Notes under the pieces: generated by a model
What the model was told of the DNA's origin: nothing
The model's database searches: none
What the model saw: the letters and a program-made list of their open reading frames with translations, nothing else
Shown: positions 24,110 through 36,300 of the stretch, piece by piece
Layout: each line of letters begins with the position of its first letter
Position numbering within the stretch: position 1 is the stretch's first letter
Program-made: the position numbers and the translations under genes
NCBI GenBank assembly: GCA_035041965.1
Contig: JAPYMA010001375.1
Span: 1-64,000 of the forward strand
Source: Anisakis pegreffii
Taxonomy: Eukaryota; Nematoda; Chromadorea; Rhabditida; Anisakidae
Length of the DNA stretch: 64,000 bases
Direction of reading: 5' to 3'

Positions 24110-26029
24110 ATGACCTCTACCGATGAACTGGCAAATTACAGATTACAACTCGAGCAGGTTCCGTTGCATTTTCTTCATTTTCGAGCACTTTTGTTAATCG
24201 TTCGATGAATTCGTATGGTACTGTGTGCAGTGCACGAGTACTGAGTTACGAGTGCACCTAGTATAATGAGGAAGCATCGGCTGTTTTGTTTCAACAATCA
24301 ATTATAGTTTCAAGTTTCGGGCTTCTGCTTTTCTTCCGCATTGATGTGTGGTTCGTTCATCCAAAAAAGTTATTTTAAAAAATTTAATCATTCCTTGAGC
24401 CATCAGGATAGATGGAACGGGAGGAAGAGTGCTGAATGACAGTTATATGAATCCGACAGCCGTGGCAGAGAAGTAACTGGTGTTTATGCCACGTTTTCAG
24501 GTGGAAGCTGCATTGGAAAGTGAACCGGACAATGAGGAGCTGAAACGATTAAAATTCGATCTGGAAGAGGTGATAAAGCTCGAAGAAGAACTTCTTAAGG
24601 ATACCGCGTCTTCTGCTTTACGACAGCAGTCGAAAGTTGAAAGCGCTCCGGATATAGCATCGTCTCCGTCTTCATCCGTACCGAAAAAAGAACCGATAAC
24701 CTGGAAGGTTGGCAGTAATTCGTGATGCGTTTAATTATATAGTTAAATTCATCCCTAGCAGTTGTTCCAAAATATGCTTCAGCGACTGGAAGTTATTGAG
24801 CATAATTTCATTGGTGTTGAAGGTTGGTGATCAATGCAAAGCACCGTCAGCTAACGGACAAAAGTTTTTGGCTGTTATTGATGGGTTCACTCAAGAATCA
24901 GCTGCGGTTACGTTTGTCGGTAAGTATTGTCGATTCGATTGCAGTTTCAAAACGGATAATTTTTTATTTATGGAATGACGCGATATGAAATTCAATAATC
25001 CACTATAGTAATCGTTGAATGATTTTGAAGTATCAGTTTTTATGATAATCATAATCGTTTTTGTAGATGCGTTGTACTCACAGAGCTGTGTGTATTTTGA
25101 ATTTATATCCGAATTATAGGTAAAGGTACGAAACATATGGTGAAAACATGTGAGCTTTCGCCGGTGAGAGATGAAGAAAACAAAAAATACGTTTGGGATA
25201 AATCAGCAAAAAGTTTGCATCACCGTAAGAGCGAATGGCAGGTAGAGTAATCGTGGCGATTTTTTGAGTGTATAAAGTTATCTTGCATGCGTTTACCCTC
25301 TTTGTAGAATTAAATTTATGCATTTTCAAGTATTTTACAAATTACCAATCGTAAGGAGGTGGAATAATGGAGGTGGTTTGTGAGAAATATAAATGAATAT
25401 AATGAAATATAATATCAGTAGTAATAAATACGATATTTAATATCTCTTTGGCATAGTATTGAGCGATACAATTGCAGATGGAACGAGAACGGCGCCGTTT
25501 ACGGGCGTTGAAGAAGGAGCACCGAAAGAAGGAGTTGGAAGAAGCGAAAGAGGACGAAAAGAACAAATGGCTGTCGTTCAATGCGAAAGCGTCGAGTCGT
25601 TCAATGAAGGTTCAATTCGTTTTCGTTGGCTTCATTATACTTTGAAGTTGAATAGCCTTATCAGGCCTCTTAGCCAGAGATTGAGATTGGAATGTGTAAA
25701 CTGTAAATGCCGAACAAGACCGGAATGTCATCGTTTTGAAGAGTCACCTTTAGTATTCCCTTTGTGCCGCTGATTGTAAGAACTACGAAGTCCATAATTT
25801 TGATGCCGAATATTCATGACATTACTTTGATTCTAGTAATATTGATTATAATAACAGTTATTAATTGGTAACATTTCTAATATTCAAGGGATTCAAACGA
25901 CCAACCGCTTCTGGTTCAGCCCCGGATGGACCAAAGTGGGGCATCACCACACAAACATCAATCTCATCACGTCGTGATCTTGGCGCTTTCAAATCAACAC
26001 AAAGAGGAAATATGGATTCTTTGTTTTGA
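24110..26029 (+). CDS. SMNDC1: survival motor neuron domain-containing protein 1 (SPF30)
   Basis: Exons are 24110-24157, 24501-24707, 24823-24919, 25120-25241, 25478-25609 and 25889-26029 (747 nt, 248 aa, phases consistent). The N-terminal helix region MTSTDELANYRLQLEQ/VEAALES followed by LEEVIKLEEELL matches human SMNDC1 (YKAQLQQVEAAL..LQEVIEL). A Tudor domain covers about residues 86-140 (WKVGDQC, GQKFLAVIDGF, AVTFVGKG). It is followed by a Lys/Arg/Glu-rich coiled region (about 159-190) and NKWLSFNAKA, matching human VKWQQFNNRA. SMNDC1 is a nuclear U2-associated factor that binds symmetrically dimethylated arginines and is needed to recruit the tri-snRNP in spliceosome assembly. Human SMNDC1 is 238 aa, so the length is normal. 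The exon 6 acceptor (TTCAAG) is non-consensus but forced by phase. Confidence 0.92.
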
Positions 26030-26556
26030 GTTTATTCGTTTAATTGCCGATTCGCTTCGTTCGGTCCGTATTTACCATTTGATTACGTTTTTGAATAATG
26101 ATTTTATTTCGTCGATTTGCTCTTTTTTCCTTCGGCTTTTCCCATATTCATGACTTGTTTAATGAGTACAAAAATACGAATGATGGTGATAGGTCATTAT
26201 GGATCTGTGAAAACAATGTTTTTCGGAGTCGGAATTTTCTTATCAATTGATTGCGCCGTCATGGACGAACACGAACGGACATAAAACTTACTGCAGTAAC
26301 GTGCTATGTTTCTTGTTCATTGCTTCGTTATCGTATTGTATTCAAATTCGATTGTTATTGTTTCATTTTATCTATCGTTGGAGTTAAAATCTTCATTTTA
26401 AGAATGCTTCCCTTCTTGTCCTTTTATTTCTTATCATCTTATCATGTAAAAATGTATTTCATTCCTACCTCTATGAATCCTAATCACCCGTGTAGTAGAT
26501 CGTATGTACTTTCCTAAAAATTGTTAGCCAAATGGTATTCTTCTTTGCCCCATCAG

Positions 26557-26562
26557 AATAAA
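26557..26562 (+). terminator. poly(A) signal candidate for SMNDC1
   Basis: AATAAA about 530 bases after the TGA at 26027-26029; the first canonical hexamer seen downstream. Confidence 0.4.
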
Positions 26563-26977
26563 ATGCTTCGTGATGAATGACACTGGCATTTTTTCGTTTT
26601 TTTTGTAACGCAGGTAGTGACCAGTATAAAGTAATAACTAATTCGCTTTGAATGAAATAATGTTGTTAATTTTTATGATTGAGAAAGAATAAGGCGATTG
26701 CATTTCAAATGCTTTCTTGGATTTCTTAGATTGCAATAGATTTGTCGAGTTCGATGATGTTAAATAAAGCAAAAAATTCGCATGGGATAATTTAAGTTCA
26801 TCCTTTTGTTATCTTTAGAATAGGATCGAGGTGGCTATTAAACTAAAGTGAACGTGTTTGATTGGTGAATGACCTCGAAAAACCGAATTTCGGTGGTAGT
26901 GTCGGAAGGACCCCTTCCCAGTTGGGGTTCCGCGTGGAGAGTCCTCGTGACCATTTCTGATGAAGCATCTCCAGTTG

Positions 26978-27009
26978 TCAATCCCCGTAGGTGCACCCAC
27001 GGGGATTGA
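26978..27009. repeat. perfect hairpin in a GC-rich island
   Basis: TCAATCCCCGT (26978-26988) and ACGGGGATTGA (26999-27009) form a perfect 11-bp stem around a 10-base loop that itself contains the palindrome GGTGCACC. It lies in a GC-rich block (about 26880-27080) with further GGACC/GGTCC-like words. No downstream U-run makes it a terminator. It could be the tip of a fold-back transposon or a structured RNA. Confidence 0.7.
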
Positions 27010-29682
27010 TAAATGGTTGGAATTCCTCGCGAGGCGGAGGATTTTAGGACCCTCGCTGGACTCCGGGGACCTCTTACTCTTTGCTTGTAATCTGGAAAAT
27101 ATAGTTTGTTAACGCTTTTGGAGCTTTTTCAAACATGACGATACAGACTGCTTTGAGACGTGGATTGCGACGATGAAGCATTAAGATTGTTCTTCGGAGG
27201 AGGATGAACAGTCACCGCAACAGGATTGACTGCTGTATCATTGCGATCTACGCCTTAGAATGTTCTGCGCAATTGAATGAATCGCTTGTGTTTAATCGCT
27301 TATCTCAAACTGGACTAATTAAGCCAAACGATAGCATTAATAATCGATTCGCGAATTCATGAGAACATTATTGATAATGATAACGACGTTTATAATAATA
27401 GTCTTCATGCTGATGATAACACTAACAATAATAATGATTACAATGCTTCGGGATAATATCTCTTAAATTGCAATTCCTTATTTCGAATTATTCTTAACTA
27501 TCAGTAATGCTGACGCTAACACGGCTTGCAACAAAATAACAACGGTAAGATAAACCGTGCAGAACATAAAACACGCCGATGAATGATTAGCCTATCCGAT
27601 ATTCGTAATCTCGTATCGGTTTTCATTCCGATCCTTTTGCTATTATATCGATCATCTTATCCTTTGTAATGTCTGTATTCCCTGCGATATGCTTCCTTCG
27701 TCGCAATTTTTCCAGATGCCTTTGGGAACGTCTAAATTTTATGAATCGTCGCTTTAAATTTCTCTTGCGATTCACTAGTCGCAACAGTATATGGTAAAAA
27801 GCCAATTGAATGGGGCACAGCACTATTCATTGTGTGGTTTACAAACTCAGAATTAACTTCTTATTATCATTGCTATTGGTACAACATTTGTTGTGCTCTG
27901 TTTTTATCACTGCTATTATACTATTCTTAAAGGTTTATAACCAATGATGCCTAAACATGAAAATATTGGCTGAGCTCCGGCTCCATAATTTTGAAACTTC
28001 GGCTTCAGCTCCGAGTCAGTCTTTTTGGAAAGTTCGTCTTCAGCTCACGATCAGGAATTTTATGAAGAGGGGGGGGGGTGCCATCGTGGGTGATTCCCGT
28101 GACTTGTGTGATGATCCTTATCTCTGCGAGGACCTCCACAGGTGCTGCCGTATGGGAGGGTATTGGTTCAAATTCGGAACACTATTCAGTGGTCGCTGAT
28201 CGAAAACGACGGACGCTGGAAACTTGCCCTTTCGATGGCCACCAAAAAAGTCCGTCCGTTCCATACTCTAAACGTCGAATTCATTTCGTTTGATCACATT
28301 CCGACGTGACGACATGTTGTTGTTGTTGTTATAAACAAGAAGAGCAACATTACGGAGTAGCGATTAAGCAGAATTCAGTCTTTATTCCACTATAAACCAA
28401 TCACAGTTACAACTGACTCGTAACTACCCTTCAATGCCACAGTAACTCTGATTTGTAATTTTCATTAGAAAACTTCTACAGCAGAATCCTACATTTATAA
28501 ACTGTTAACGTTGTTGGTATGATTACGAGAATGCCTTCGCTTACGAATTTATACTAAATATTATGAGTAAATTAGTAAATATTATACTAATTTATACATC
28601 TAAATATTTATTCAGTACTAAAAGATGAGTAAATATTATGTGTGGTTGGTCACAGGAAGAATAGTTGAATGCAGTTTATTAAGGACGTTTACAAATATAC
28701 AATACAGAAGAATTTAACTTATAGTTAATTGGCGAAATGAAACTTAATGGATATGTTATAATATAGGATGCCACTCGCTGGCTAATTAATATATATCAAT
28801 TTACAATGAATAACTTTGATGAGCTGAGTATGGACTAGATATATCGCTTAGGGTGCCACTCGTCGGCGTATTACATATATCGACTGAATGACGAACTACT
28901 CTGATCTCCGTTCCTCGGCTTCTCCACAGCCTTCTTTTATGGCCTTCGTTCCTTCTCCATTTCTCACGTTCATGAAAGATCATATTCGTAGATAACATCT
29001 TATTCTTAGCTTTCATACAATGTCTTTGTTTTGGCCATTAAGATGCATTTTCTCTGAATATGCAACAAATATGTTGCCTTTCCCATATGTTCATCTTTAT
29101 GTTTTCATTTGAACTGTTTCATCGGAATGTTGTTTTGGGAATTCGAACAGTACACTGTTTACAGATGGAAATTCATCGTCAATAACTCAAATTTTCTGGC
29201 TTTACCAACAACAGTCATTCATACAGCAATGGCGATTATAATGTGTAGAAAGGAAGTTAATGTAACAGTCATAAATTTCGGTTAAATCCTCTGAAGGTAA
29301 TGAAGTACACTCAAATATACGAGTGGAAAAATATCATTTTCAAAATCAAATAGACTTCAAAAGCACATTGTAAACAAACGTTTGTAATTTACATGTATCA
29401 TCAGTATATGATCATTTTCTATTACACAACCACATCATGTTCCTCATTCATTTGCTCATGCCCAAATGAATTATTACTCGAATAACTTTGAATGGAATAA
29501 CAATTCGTATTTTGATTGAAGACAACTGTAGAAAGAAAAACGCTCGAAGTCTTGTGTTAATTTTGCGGAGAATTTTTAGAAATTTCATCACAGAAATATT
29601 TCTGATTATTCGAGTATAGTGAGAATGTGAACTATGGAATTTAGCAATATTTTGTATGCTCTTTATTGGGGTGTTCAAATAG

Positions 29683-29851
29683 TAGTGATCGCATCCTATT
29701 CAGTTCGGTCTATTGCGAAATTCCAGTTCGGTCCTATTCCGAACAAATCGACTTTTCAGTGTTCCGAAGTTCGGAATTCGACCGAATTCACATTTTAAAA
29801 TTCCGAATCTCACAATTCCGACCGAACTCCGATCAGTTACCATCGCCACTG
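29683..29851. mobile_element. hAT-like MITE, copy B
   Basis: A 169-bp unit begins TAGTGATCGCATCC and its reversed right end begins CAGTGGCGATGGTAAC. The interior has repeated TTCGG/CCGAA words (AATTCGACCGAATTC) as in copies A, C and D. No clear target duplication was found at these boundaries. Confidence 0.5.
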
Positions 29852-30507
29852 CCTCGGTTCGAAATTTTAGCTGATTGATTCACTCTTTGTTGACGGACTC
29901 TTTGTTTGTATGTACAGTTAATGCGCTTTTGCCAGATAAAAAAATATGGTAGAAATAAGATACGTTTCATATTACAACGGTTCTGTTCGCTTATTTCATA
30001 AAAGATTGTTTAAGACTTTTTGTTTGACGAAGATGATCCATCCTATGGTGAGTGAGTGAAGAAGCTGATGTGTTCCTAACCTGTTGCACTATACGTACAG
30101 AAGAATATGCTAATTTGATGGGTCTTCGATTCCGTTTGTAGATCTTTGCATAGCTCTTTTCGGTTGTGTTCCTTTCGAAGTTCTCTTTTATTTTGTATCA
30201 TTTTCTCCTCAGAATTATGAATAATTTTAGAAAAATTTTGCATTGTTTCAGTAATTAATGTTACCATAGCAGACGATCAGTTGAAAATATTAACTATAAG
30301 TGTCAAAGTTGAAATAGACCAGCAAGGCGGCTGGACCAAAGTAGAAATAGTAATAAGTGTGTTGTGGAAACGTTGAACCAGTACAAAAAAGCCCTTCTGA
30401 AACATATGCATGGAAAAGAAATTTCGCACCGGAAAAGACTACGTCTGAGTCCTTGCACTAAAAAACGTCGCTGTCCAATGGCGGATTTAAAAAAAACAGT
30501 TACACAA

Positions 30508-30903
30508 TAGTAATGGTAACCGACCGAAGTTCGGTCAGAAAAATCCGACGAATTTCAGTCGCAATTCCGAGATTCAAATTCCTCACAGCAGAATTTTGAA
30601 GATCGTATTAATATTATGAGCATTGTAAATACTATCCGTTGGTTTGTATGTTTATTATTCGAATTATTCTTTGATGAGTTGTTTTTCATGCTTGAACTGT
30701 GTTTTTGATGGAAATCTTTTTTTAAACGCACTGTCGCTTTTCGTTGAAACATATTATTTTTGTTTTTGGGATATATTTGATAACTTTCTTCTTGTTGGTT
30801 TTTTCTCTATTTTTCAAATGTTTTTGAAATGTTTTATCATTGGAACGATGACTTTTTTTTCGCATTTCGACCGAACCAAAATTTCGTTCGTTTGCCATCG
30901 CTA
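30508..30903. mobile_element. hAT-like MITE, copy C
   Basis: A 396-bp unit begins TAGTAATGGTAACCGACCG and its reversed right end begins TAGCGATGGCAAACGAACG. The two ends are clearly related inverted repeats, and the GACCGAAGTTCGGTC core word is shared with the other copies. It is the longest copy in the window, with an AT-rich interior that lacks a transposase frame. Confidence 0.6.
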
Positions 30904-33230
30904 AATAATTGTGGAACTGAACTGAAACAAGCAGTTTGTCAGGTATCTTTCATGTGATTGTAAAATAACCTGTCTGACTCCTCCACGGCCGTGTGGGAAC
31001 CGTGGTTGATTCTGATGGTGTTTTTTTTTGAATGAATGAATGAACATCTCAACTCGTTGCTTTTGAAATGATATTCCATATTCATTGAACCTTTTGCAAA
31101 AATAAATTTTCTAATTGTTTCTCTCATTGCATTTTTACCTCAATATAGCTTGCGCATGCAGAATATTAACAAAACAAAGTATCATACAAACACAAAGGGA
31201 GGAGATCCTCCAAGTGAGATATACGAAAGTTACATTTCATCATCCGAATCGATAGTGCATTATATCCGTGTACATTTATCCTATCTTACACATATATAGC
31301 TGAAGTACAGAGCTAAAGGTTGATTCATGTATCACTTTAGTGTCCCTCACGAATCGTCTCTTTCACGATGCATCGCGACAATAAGTCAGCTGATCTGTAT
31401 GTGAACGATCGAATGATGCACCGTTAACGCTGTCATGTTCGATATTCTATTCGATGGTTCATAATGATTTCAATCTTGAAATAATGTCATCGAATTTGAA
31501 AGAATATGGATACTGTACAAACGATGAGATTCCCCAAAGATGTGGTCACAATTTTCATATAAGAATATAACATCTTGGTTTTGTGTGAAGAATAATTCAT
31601 TCGTGTGTCGCTGTCGCTATGCATTGTGAAGCAGACAAGTCAACAGAATAGGAAATTTCTGTGTATCTAGTGTGGAAAGCTCTGGAAAAGACTTTCTGTG
31701 GGAATACCTAATCAATGCAGGATGTCAACGTATTTGTCTTGTAAAGTGAGTGATTCATAACGGTACTTTTCAATTTCATTTTTAATAAATGTCGCATGGT
31801 AATGCTCAGGTTTGAGTTAATCCACAACGTTGGATGCAATTAACCTCAAATCCTTTCCGTAGTAATTTCGTCTGATATGCACACTCACTCGTTCATCGGA
31901 GTGATCGAATTGCACGTTACGAAATCGTTCGAAAATCACATCATTCCCCGTTTAGAATCTCTCTGATCGTTTCTCGTCTCGTCTTTTCACCCTTTAAACA
32001 ATTCTCGTTCAAGTGACGAGAAATTCAGCTGCTTCATCTCATCTCGTTCTCGTCTTGAGTTTCATCTTGTTCAGTTCTCGTTTAAGCACTTCTCGCCTGT
32101 GATTGCTTGATTGCCCGCAACCAACCGCTATTTCACTGCGAACTCTCATCCCGATGCACATAATGATGTTTAATTTGCCCGGGGCCGGCTTTCTTCCGTT
32201 TCTACTTTGGCCCAGTTTAGTGATTCTCGGCTTGGCTACATCTTGGCTTTTTGACAGTCCTGATTCCAGTTGATAATGCTTGCAGAATTGTAAGAAGAAT
32301 ATCAGAGAACGAGCATTAATTGCTGTCGATGTTTAAACGGTTAACATTCGTATTGCTTTCTTATCAGACGTCGATAGTTATTTGAGCCATGCACTTGTAT
32401 TGAAGCTTGTTGGCTTTGTTGAACGTTCATACTAATGTCATTATTTTTCAATTGCGAAATCATAAAGTGCGTGATAACAATCTTGTGATAGGAATATTAC
32501 GTTGATCGTTCTTTCGTCTCCATGTGATTTCGCAACTTACTTGCAGTTCATTGCTCGGCTAATTCAGTTTGTGTTGTCAATCCAGTATCGTTCTGCCGAA
32601 TATCGTTTATCACTTACATTTACAATAGTATTACTGCAATTGGTGGTAATCGGTAAAGATGGAACGTAACTGGGCCATAGTGTTGTTTGGCTGCGAACAT
32701 AAAGAAAAAATCAAGCGTGATATGATTCGGTAACATTTTTGTATTTACATAATTTTTAAGAGTATTCCATCAAATTCATTTAATTTCATAACATCGTTTC
32801 TTTTTCAAAGTTTCTTCTTCACCTCTTTTTAAACGGGTGAATGCATACATGTTATTTTATATAACTCATTTTTGAAAAATTCGTTCTGAAATCCGGTAGG
32901 GATATGCGTTTACGAAACAAAGCCAAAACCATCAAGTCGATCGTAACTTCGATCACCTGATTCTTTTCGAGCTGAAAGATCGCATCGATATGAATGATGC
33001 GTTGAATCAATGATGGATCGTTCGTTGGATTGGTCGATCGACAATGTGCTGGATCCTTATTTAGTTGTTGTGAATAGAGAAAGACGTTAAAAGCGATCTA
33101 TATGTGAGGTGATAGTGGCAATCGCAAAAGCGACAAGTATGCCGCCACATAGGGGCAATAGATTTGGGCTGGTTGATGAAACGGTAACGGAGTGACTTTG
33201 TGTGATGGATGTGATCAGAAGCGTTTATAT

Positions 33231-33330
33231 TTAACCTCAGCTCAGTAGCGATTACCCGCTGAATTTAATCACGTGATTAAGCGGAGGCAAAGAAACTAAC
33301 AAGGACACGGCCAGTGAAAGGGGAAAAGCA
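33231..33330 (+). pseudogene. decayed fragment of the 5' end of 28S rRNA
   Basis: The sequence keeps conserved blocks of the 28S 5' end in order: TACCCGCTGAATTTAA, ATTAAGCGGAGG, AAAGAAACTAACAAGGA and AGTGAAAGGGGAAAAG. Gaps and substitutions between them (for example where GCATAT and GAGGAAAAG are expected) show it is not a working gene. Only this corner of the rRNA is present; flanking rDNA was not recognised. It lies about 55 bases upstream of the helicase start codon. Confidence 0.8.
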
Positions 33331-33385
33331 CGTTACGACTTGCAGTTGAAGATGTTCCAGTTGGGTTGGGATATTGGCTATTAAT

Positions 33386-36300
33386 ATGAAAGAAACGATT
33401 CAATTCAGATCATTCGGGGAAGTTTTCCACGAAAGTGCAACCAAATACACAATTTTAAAATTATGCAAAGGTCCAACGATATATCTTCATTACAACGGTA
33501 ATTTCTCGATGGTATCGAGTGACATATTGGAATTATTAGGGGAACAAGATCCAGAATCTCCATTGCTACTCGTTGTGTTCATCAATGACAGTGGTAGTTT
33601 TAGTCTTTTTTATTAATTTATCTCTTGCCGGTATTCGTTTCTTAACGATGCTTCTGTCATTATTGTTTCTCTTTATGACTGATGTTCCGTTCTGTGGTTC
33701 ATAATGATTTTAATCTTGAAATAAGTTAATCGAACCTGAATGAGTTAGGAGGATATTGCAGTAACGATAAGATTCCTTGAAAATGTTATAATAAAAAAAC
33801 TCATAATAAAAAAAACTATAATAATAAAAAAACAATAATAAAAATGACTGTAATAATAGTAGTAATAATAACAACTAAAAAATTAAGATAGCAGATATAT
33901 CATCGAAACACGTCAATAAATTATAAGTAACAGATGATGATTTAATTGATCATATTCTTATATCTATTCCGTTGTCAATTTCTAAAACACGTGCTCCCCG
34001 CTAGCATCAGTAAACATCAATTTGAATACCTTTGCATTGCCCGTGTAATGCAGTCAACAATGTTCTGAAGCCATAATCTTCTTTAGTTAGCAATATTGCC
34101 GCTTTGAATTGCCAATATTACTCAGTTTGAAATTAAAGGTGATGAGTCGATATCGGAGCGATTTCGTGAATCGTTCGTTGAGAAAATGTTTATATTAATC
34201 TTGAGCGGCGATGAGTTTATTGGATCGTCGTCGTCAAATAGTAAGAGTAGTTCTTATTCGTGCATTGCTAAATGGCTAAATGAAATGTCACAGCGCATCA
34301 GTGATTATGAATCTGATGATTTTGACCAACATTCATTAAGTATATCAAACCAACAAGGTATTTTAAATTGTAATTTGTATAATTAGTGCACCTTTATACA
34401 ATAACATCAATTTGCATTCAGTTTTTAAAAATTTTTGGTTGTGAATTATTTATTTGTCATAATTGATATACGGATATGCTGAAAGTCTTCAAGTGAGAAT
34501 ATTAACTTAATTGTACGATATATTTCTCAGTCTGATTGAGTTTTCAAATCCTTTTTCTAAGACAGATTATGGGTGAAAGTTAAGTTCTGAGTATAAAACC
34601 CCAGGTAGTGTATGAGTTAGGATGTTAAAATATTCATTGACCCCTAATGTTTCGGCTCTTGAAGCTGCAGTCATAGTGAAAATCTATTCCTCAAATTTGG
34701 GTAAGTAAATTCAATCACCTAAATTATTAACATAGTTTGAGGAATATATTTTCACCCTGACAATAGCTTCATGAACCGAAACTTTGTGCTGAATAGATAT
34801 TTTAACATCGTACCTCGGACATTCACTTAGAAATTAAACGCAGAACTTAATTGACTTCCATCTGAGTGAAATCGCTATCTAACTGAATTTTTCACTCTCT
34901 ATTATGTGAATTTGTTTCAAACCGTTTCCTTGGTTGCCTGAACTCATTCAACGTCAGAAAACTGATGCCTTGAAGGAGGTTTATGCGGTTCGCCTGATTC
35001 AGTTTTATTCAAAACTAAATAGTGTTACTTCTATTGAAAAAGCATCCATGGCTAGTGAATGGAATTGAATTTGCAGACGATCAGACACCGAATGCAAAGA
35101 AACGACGATCAACGGAAGGAATATCACCAGAATCAGGTGCAACTTTGCCCGATGTCGAAAGAAACGAAAGTGGATATATGTCAGAAACTCGTCTATTCGA
35201 AAACGAATTGCCCACTGCTCACCATGGTTCTTCGCAAATGCTTCAAAGTAATGAAACATTTGCGAAGAACAATTGGAATGTTGACGATACGGTGCCATCA
35301 AAGAGTATATTTCATCCACAACAACCAACCTTCAGTAGTTCGTATGATGCATATCGCTGGGGTATGTTCTATTAAATTGACCATATTTTTGTATTGATAG
35401 AGTTAACCTCCGTGCGAAAGCATTGTAAAGTCCATACGAAATCGGGAACTTATATGATTTAAATTTGCAACCAGTACATTCGAGTATTATTCCGAGTATA
35501 ATGAAATTTTTAATGTGGACTAAAATTTATTCGTCAGGCTATGATTACAATGCAATAAAACAAATTGACATAGACAACTGTGATACGATCTCAGAATTTG
35601 ATATGTTGATGGAAAAATTCGATGGTATTGAAAAGTTTAACATAGCACCGGATGAAAATGATTTGGTTCGTGTTTTCATTTGTTCACTATTGCATGCATA
35701 TTTTCTGTATTCTCATATCTTATAATTGAGGGTTTTTGGGAAGGGGAGGATGGTCAGATTTGTTTGAACGCATCGAACGTTGTTCCAAGTTATTATTTGC
35801 AGTTGCACGATTTCAGTTTAGTGCGAATGTTTTTTAATTACGAATATTATTTCGGAGTAATTTTCATTGCCCACGTAGAATGGATACAAACTATAAATGT
35901 GGGAATAGGATAAAGAGGGTTAAACTTCGAATTTTATTGAGATGAACAAAAGTTCCGAAAGAGGGTTTAGTTTAGATGCTTTAGGAAAATGAGCATATAC
36001 TCCATATGATAGACTGAATGCTCTGATCGTTCGTGGATCAGCCAGTAATGTTGGTAGATTTCGTGGAGCTCTGTTTCTTGTGTATACGCAAAAAATCAGT
36101 TTCGTCACTGTTATGAAAAATTCGTTATCATCTAATCACTACTGATCGCTCAGTGTTTTCTTATATTGCATTTCATTGCTTGTGATATTCCACTTGTTTT
36201 ATGTCTATTTTTAATGCGATTCATTTGATCGACTTTGTGTGATCAAATATTTGGTGAATTATTTCCTTTCAGTCGTTGTCTGCAAGAAGAAATTTGTCTT

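Larger units (their letters stand above)
26030..33230. other. gene-poor region with MITEs
   Basis: About 7 kb without a supportable gene. It contains the SMNDC1 3' UTR, a GC-rich island with a hairpin at 26880-27080, a GC-rich G-homopolymer patch near 28065-28160, and two hAT-like MITEs at 29683-29851 and 30508-30903. The remainder is AT-rich and unremarkable. It probably contains the promoter of the downstream helicase gene. Confidence 0.5.

Noticed and set aside
27623..27823. Arg/Lys-rich minus-strand frame
   Set aside because: No ATG start, no splice support, no recognised family.
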